Positions 60,595 through 64,000 of a DNA stretch of 64,000 bases are shown here, one piece after another (within the stretch, counting starts at the first letter, position 1; every line of letters begins with the position of its first letter). The notes under the pieces are model-generated. The model had not been told where the DNA came from and made no database searches. It saw only the letters and a list, made by a program, of their open reading frames with translations. This stretch comes from JAVZJR01 sp037447235 (GTDB taxonomy: Archaea; Micrarchaeota; Micrarchaeia; Anstonellales; Bilamarchaeaceae): positions 42,022-106,021 of the forward strand of contig JBBIHC010000002.1 of the NCBI GenBank assembly GCA_037447235.1, written 5' to 3'. A program made the position numbers and the translations under genes.

Positions 60595-61047
60595 CTAATC
60601 CTCGATAAGCCTGTGAATGCTCGAGACATCAATTACATTACAGGCGGTGTCTATGTTAACGCCAATTTGTTCATAGAAGGCAGTGCACTCCCCCATGCAC
60701 GCGAGCATAAATTCCTCTACACTGCCGCTTTCTTCAACCACCTCGCTGCCATATGCTCTCTTCATGCGATCCATTTGTTCTTGGCATGCAGTTGTGCACG
60801 TCTGCCTGACATTTTGTTTGCAGCAGGTAGTCGCATCGCCAAGCCCTTGCCCCTTTACCATATCAATACACGTAGTGAAGCAATCCGGGCCACTATCAAA
60901 CTCCGTGCCTGTGTCTTTCTCACATATTTTACTGCACGCATCCCCATAAGTGCCATATGGGCACAGGCCGGAGGAGGTTGTGATCGGGCCACAACAACCC
61001 ATAATGAATATGCCTGCAAGCAACAGGCCAAATAACATCGGTTTCAT
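60595..61047 (-). CDS. Cys-rich exported (lipo)protein
   Basis: A 150-residue protein with a signal peptide and lipobox-like LLAGIFIMGCC, so Cys18 or Cys19 may be lipid-anchored. Fourteen cysteines in all, spaced in pairs (TCC, FTTC, TTAC, LACMGEC), suggest several disulfides or metal binding on the outside. Start at 61047 was chosen because it begins the signal. No family is known. It follows the interrupted tRNA region. Confidence 0.62.
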   Translation of the reverse strand: MKPMLFGLLLAGIFIMGCCGPITTSSGLCPYGTYGDACSKICEKDTGTEFDSGPDCFTTCIDMVKGQGLGDATTCCKQNVRQTCTTACQEQMDRMKRAYGSEVVEESGSVEEFMLACMGECTAFYEQIGVNIDTACNVIDVSSIHRLIED

Positions 61048-61183
61048 GGCGGGTATTCGCCACAAAATTAATTAATGCTATCGCTTCAGGGAGCCGGCCC
61101 CGGGTTGCCCGCCCTGCACTTGCCATTTTTGGCTTAATCAGGCCGACCTCAATATTAATATTTTTAACCCCAGAATAGAAGGC

Positions 61184-62113
61184 ATGCATAAAAAAATAAG
61201 AAAGAACATAAGTGACATAAAATCCCTGAAAGTGCAGGGTGCAAGAAATGTTGCTAAGGCAGCAATTCAGGTTCTTATGCTGCAAGCCCATCTGTCAAAA
61301 GCAAAAACCTTAAGGACTTATACAAAAGAACTTCTCGCGCTTGCTGATGCTTTGCTTTATACGAGGCCTACAGAGCCGATGATGAGGAACCTTATTGAGG
61401 ACAGCAGCGCTTTTCTTGCCGAGCAGTCTAAAAAAGCAAAGACAATCGACGAGGTGAGGGACCTCTTCGTAAAGAGAGAGAAAGAGGTGCTTGAGAAAAT
61501 AGATGCGGATGCGCGCAGGCTGTATGAATACGGCGCCAGGCTTATACCGCAAGGGGCGACCGTCATAACGCATTGTCACAGCTCAACCGTAACGAACATC
61601 CTGAAAAGGGCCAGGGAAATAAACAAGCGCCTGAGTATCATTGTCTGCGAGACAAGACCGAGATACCAGGGAAGAATCACAGCCGCAGAACTGGCAGCCG
61701 CAGGTATAAACACAACACTCATTGTTGACGGCGCCTCAAACATGTTCATGAAACAGGCGGATCTTGTGTTGGTCGGTGCCGATTCAGTAACCAGCAGGGG
61801 CGATCTGATTAACAAGGTTGGCACATCGGCAATAGCGCATGTTGCGAGAATGCACGATGTTTCATTCTATTCTGCAGCGGAATTGTTCAAGTACAGCAGG
61901 AAAACATTCTATGGAGAGCTTGAAAAGATTGAGGAAAGGGATGCCAGGGAGGTCTGGGAGAATCCTCCGCGAAAGGTAAAGGTGCGCAACCCTGCCTTTG
62001 ATGTGACTGCTGCCAAGTACATAAACGGATACATAACTGAAGCGGGCGTAATCCCTCCCCAGTCTTTTTTTGCGCTTGCGACGGAAAAACTCGGACTGAA
62101 ATTGTTTGGGTAG
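61184..62113 (+). CDS. Ribose-1,5-bisphosphate isomerase
   Basis: A 309-residue enzyme of the eIF2B-like family that converts ribose-1,5-bisphosphate to ribulose-1,5-bisphosphate for RuBisCO. Catalytic-type Cys131 (THCHSSTVTNIL) and Asp200 (VGADSV) are present, together with CETRPRYQGR and DGASNMFM. These residues match the archaeal isomerases and not initiation-factor regulators. A TATA-like TTAATATTTTTAA lies just upstream. The AMP phosphorylase follows 12 bases after, as expected for one operon. Confidence 0.9.
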   Translation: MHKKIRKNISDIKSLKVQGARNVAKAAIQVLMLQAHLSKAKTLRTYTKELLALADALLYTRPTEPMMRNLIEDSSAFLAEQSKKAKTIDEVRDLFVKREKEVLEKIDADARRLYEYGARLIPQGATVITHCHSSTVTNILKRAREINKRLSIIVCETRPRYQGRITAAELAAAGINTTLIVDGASNMFMKQADLVLVGADSVTSRGDLINKVGTSAIAHVARMHDVSFYSAAELFKYSRKTFYGELEKIEERDAREVWENPPRKVKVRNPAFDVTAAKYINGYITEAGVIPPQSFFALATEKLGLKLFG

Positions 62114-62125
62114 GATGGTGATTTT

Positions 62126-63751
62126 ATGGCTATTAAAAACAAAAAAAATAGCGCGGATGAGGAAATAAAGCAAAGTGGAAAAAATAATGCCAAGACCTTT
62201 GTTGAAAAGGAAGTAAAAAAAGTGGATGTCTGGAGGCTGAAGAAATACGTCTGCAAAGTCAAAAACATAGGCATATTGACCGGCAAAAATGTCATTGTCC
62301 TGAACAAAGAGCAGGCGATGAGCCACGACATTTATGAAGGCTATAGGACGCTGGTCCAGAAAAACGACACTGAGATAGTGGCCATAGTTGACGTAAGCGA
62401 GGAAGTAGTGAAGCACGGCGAGGTCGGGATTTATGCCGACATTGCAAAAGAATTCGGATTGAAAGAGGGCGATGTTGTTGAAATCGTGCACATGGACCAG
62501 CCGGACTCCATTGCCTACATAAAGAAAAAACTCAACAAGGAAGTTCTGAATGAAAGGGAGATAAGGATCATCGTAAACGAAATAATGCGGAACGAGTTAA
62601 GCGAGATAGAGGTATCCGCGTGGATAACCGCCGCATATATAAATGGTTTTGCCGACACCGAAATAATCGCGCTTACCCACGCCACCGTTGATTCGGGCGA
62701 GCGGCTGGACCTCGGGAAAGAGCCAATAGTTGACAAGCATTGCGTGGGCGGCGTGGCGGGCAACAGGACGACAATGATAATCACGCCCATAATCGCGGCA
62801 GCAGGCCTTTACATTCCCAAAACCTCCTCCCGGGCGATCACTTCCGCCGCAGGCACGGCAGACACCATGGAAGTGCTGTGCAACGTTGCATTCAACATAC
62901 ATGAGCTGAGGGAGATTGTGCTTAAAACTCACGGGGCAATGGTGTGGGGCGGCGGGATGAAGCTCGCTCCGGTTGACGACAAGCTCATCAGAATCCGCCA
63001 CCCGCTGAGTCTTGATCCGGAAGGCATGCTTCTTGCAAGCATACTTGCGAAAAAAAAGGCGGTTGGCGCGCAGTATGTCGTCGCGGACATTCCGGTCGGC
63101 CGCGGCGTCAAGGTGCCATATTATGAAAAGGGCCAGGAGCTGGCAAAGCATTTCCTGCGCATCGGCAACCAGATAGGGATAAAAATTGAAGCCTTGATTA
63201 CCGACGGCGCGGAACCTGTTGGCCAGGGAATCGGGCCGGCGCTGGAGTGCATCGACGTTTTGAAAGTGCTGTCCGGCGAGGGGCCGGAAGACCTGAGGCA
63301 TAAATCTATTCTTATGGCCGGCAAGTTGCTTGAGCTTACCGGCAGGGTTGAGAAGGATGCCGGTTACAAGGTGGCCGAGGAATTGTTGCTTTCAGGCAAG
63401 GCGTTGATGAAGTTCAAGGAGATAGTGGAGGCGCAGGGCGGAAGCCCAAACATAAGAGTAAGCGACATTGGTTTGGGGCAGTATACCTATACTGTCAAGG
63501 CAGAGACAAAAGGGACGATATACCACATAGACAATCACATAGTGTCAAAGCTTGCAAGGATAGCGGGAGCCCCACGTTCAAAAGGGGCCGGGATATTCCT
63601 GCACAAGAGCCGCGGCGACAGGATACTGCCAGGAGACCCGCTTTTCACCATATACGCTGAAAGCGAGCAGTCGCTCGATTATGTAATAAAAGCGCTGGAC
63701 AAGGTGGAGCCGATAGAACTGAGGAAGATACTTCTCGGCTCCATGGTGTAA
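62126..63751 (+). CDS. deoA: AMP phosphorylase (DeoA-like)
   Basis: A 541-residue archaeal AMP phosphorylase that releases adenine and ribose-1,5-bisphosphate from AMP. The N-terminal extra domain of about 110 residues is followed by the nucleoside phosphorylase core (DKHCVGGVAGNRTT, KTSSRAITSAAGTADT, GGGMKLAPVDD). The start has GGTGAT. It begins the three-step pathway finished by the isomerase (61184) and RuBisCO (41957). Confidence 0.93.
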   Translation: MAIKNKKNSADEEIKQSGKNNAKTFVEKEVKKVDVWRLKKYVCKVKNIGILTGKNVIVLNKEQAMSHDIYEGYRTLVQKNDTEIVAIVDVSEEVVKHGEVGIYADIAKEFGLKEGDVVEIVHMDQPDSIAYIKKKLNKEVLNEREIRIIVNEIMRNELSEIEVSAWITAAYINGFADTEIIALTHATVDSGERLDLGKEPIVDKHCVGGVAGNRTTMIITPIIAAAGLYIPKTSSRAITSAAGTADTMEVLCNVAFNIHELREIVLKTHGAMVWGGGMKLAPVDDKLIRIRHPLSLDPEGMLLASILAKKKAVGAQYVVADIPVGRGVKVPYYEKGQELAKHFLRIGNQIGIKIEALITDGAEPVGQGIGPALECIDVLKVLSGEGPEDLRHKSILMAGKLLELTGRVEKDAGYKVAEELLLSGKALMKFKEIVEAQGGSPNIRVSDIGLGQYTYTVKAETKGTIYHIDNHIVSKLARIAGAPRSKGAGIFLHKSRGDRILPGDPLFTIYAESEQSLDYVIKALDKVEPIELRKILLGSMV

Positions 63752-63788
63752 AGTTTAAAAATAGTTGTAATAGTAATCTCCATACAAA

Positions 63789-63916
63789 CCCGACGTAGCT
63801 CAATGGTAGAGCGATCGGCTGTAGTTTGCTGGCAAATCCAGAATTTGTCTTCTCCATACGGAGAGATAGGTCGCTCAGATACCGATAGGTTCCTGGTTCA
63901 AGTCCGGGCGTCGGGA
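63789..63916 (+). tRNA. tRNA-Tyr(GUA) with 66-base intron
   Basis: Acceptor CCCGACG (63789-63795) pairs with CGTCGGG, then A73 at 63916. D-arm GCTCAATGGTAGAGC and T-arm CCTGG TTCAAGT CCGGG are normal. The anticodon stem ATCGG/CCGAT carries GTA at 63821-63823, with the intron at about 63825-63890 after base 37, the canonical site. The C1-G72 pair is the archaeal tyrosine identity feature. A TTTAAAAATA promoter box is at about 63755-63765. Confidence 0.9.
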
Positions 63917-63929
63917 TTCTTAATGACAG

Positions 63930-63979
63930 CCCAAGGGGGCTGCTTCGGTAATTCTCAGCGCCCCCTTAGTCCGTCACCG
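63930..63979. other. GC-rich hairpin region near right edge
   Basis: A perfect 8-bp inverted repeat, AAGGGGGC with GCCCCCTT, lies in GC-rich DNA with further short complementary stretches. No reading frame is convincing. It may be part of an RNA gene or terminator cut by the window edge. No known RNA family was recognised. Confidence 0.4.
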
Positions 63980-64000
63980 CCCAAGCCCCCACTGAGACTT

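Noticed and set aside
1..64000. Search for CRISPR arrays, transposases or integrases
   Set aside because: No regularly spaced repeats of 24-40 bases, terminal inverted repeats or DDE/tyrosine-recombinase motifs were seen. The tandem repeats at 30215 and 57424 have only two copies.

Overview
The window is chromosomal DNA from an archaeon. It carries archaeal-type information genes: Rpo3, Rpo7, Spt4, aEF1B, Pus10, Pth2, ribosomal proteins S28e, L24e and L7Ae, and an eL41-like peptide. tRNA genes are split by introns. Promoters are AT-rich and TATA-like, mixed with clear GGTGA-type ribosome binding sites. Short gene spacing, a type III RuBisCO with AMP phosphorylase and ribose-1,5-bisphosphate isomerase, and many small orphan membrane proteins suggest a DPANN-type lineage (for example Micrarchaeota, Diapherotrites or relatives). 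That placement is inference. No transposase, integrase, CRISPR array or rRNA was seen, and no stretch over about 300 bases lacks a gene or tRNA.

Layout. 1-9.2 kb: membrane proteins, a PAC2 chaperone, a HAD phosphatase, Dph6-like, PurM, a degenerate LAGLIDADG protein, an Lhr-like helicase and an anchored thioredoxin-like protein. 9.2-17.8 kb: a membrane glycosyltransferase, prepilin peptidase, inositol-phosphate synthase, leucyl aminopeptidase, endonuclease IV and small coiled-coil, TPR and HEPN-like proteins. 17.8-25 kb: AlaRS, cupin phosphoglucose isomerase, tRNA-Ser, Pus10, a glycosyltransferase and tRNA-Met. 25-29 kb: a four-gene pilin-like operon, Spt4-Rpo7, an aminotransferase and an ACT protein. 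29-34 kb: a Fe-S assembly protein, a beta-CASP nuclease, SurE and AspRS.

34.3-41.9 kb is the most unusual part. Six consecutive polytopic membrane proteins, several coupled by ATGA overlaps, share one architecture: an N-terminal hydrophobic hairpin, a central LRxFxPTR-type motif followed by hydrophobic helices, and for most a C-terminal short helix ending in a Leu-Lys/Arg-Ile-like tail. The motif resembles the VirB6/TrbL inner-membrane channel family of type IV secretion. A tandem array of six such paralogs looks like an undescribed membrane machine, although no ATPase is in the window.

42-50.9 kb: type III RuBisCO, a ribosomal L7Ae-S28e-L24e-Ndk operon, AsnRS, archaeal PEP carboxylase and a tetrahydrofolate C1 module (formyl-THF cyclo-ligase, FolD, FolC). 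50.9-57.3 kb: a secreted transglutaminase-like TPR protein, IleRS, Pth2, an HTH regulator and an orphan. 57.5-60.3 kb: a zinc ribbon-aEF1B-S13-S4-S11-Rpo3 operon. 60.3-64 kb: a heavily interrupted tRNA-Leu, a Cys-rich lipoprotein candidate, R15P isomerase, AMP phosphorylase and tRNA-Tyr with an intron. AMP phosphorylase, R15P isomerase and RuBisCO together give the complete archaeal AMP-to-3-phosphoglycerate route, from two loci about 18 kb apart.
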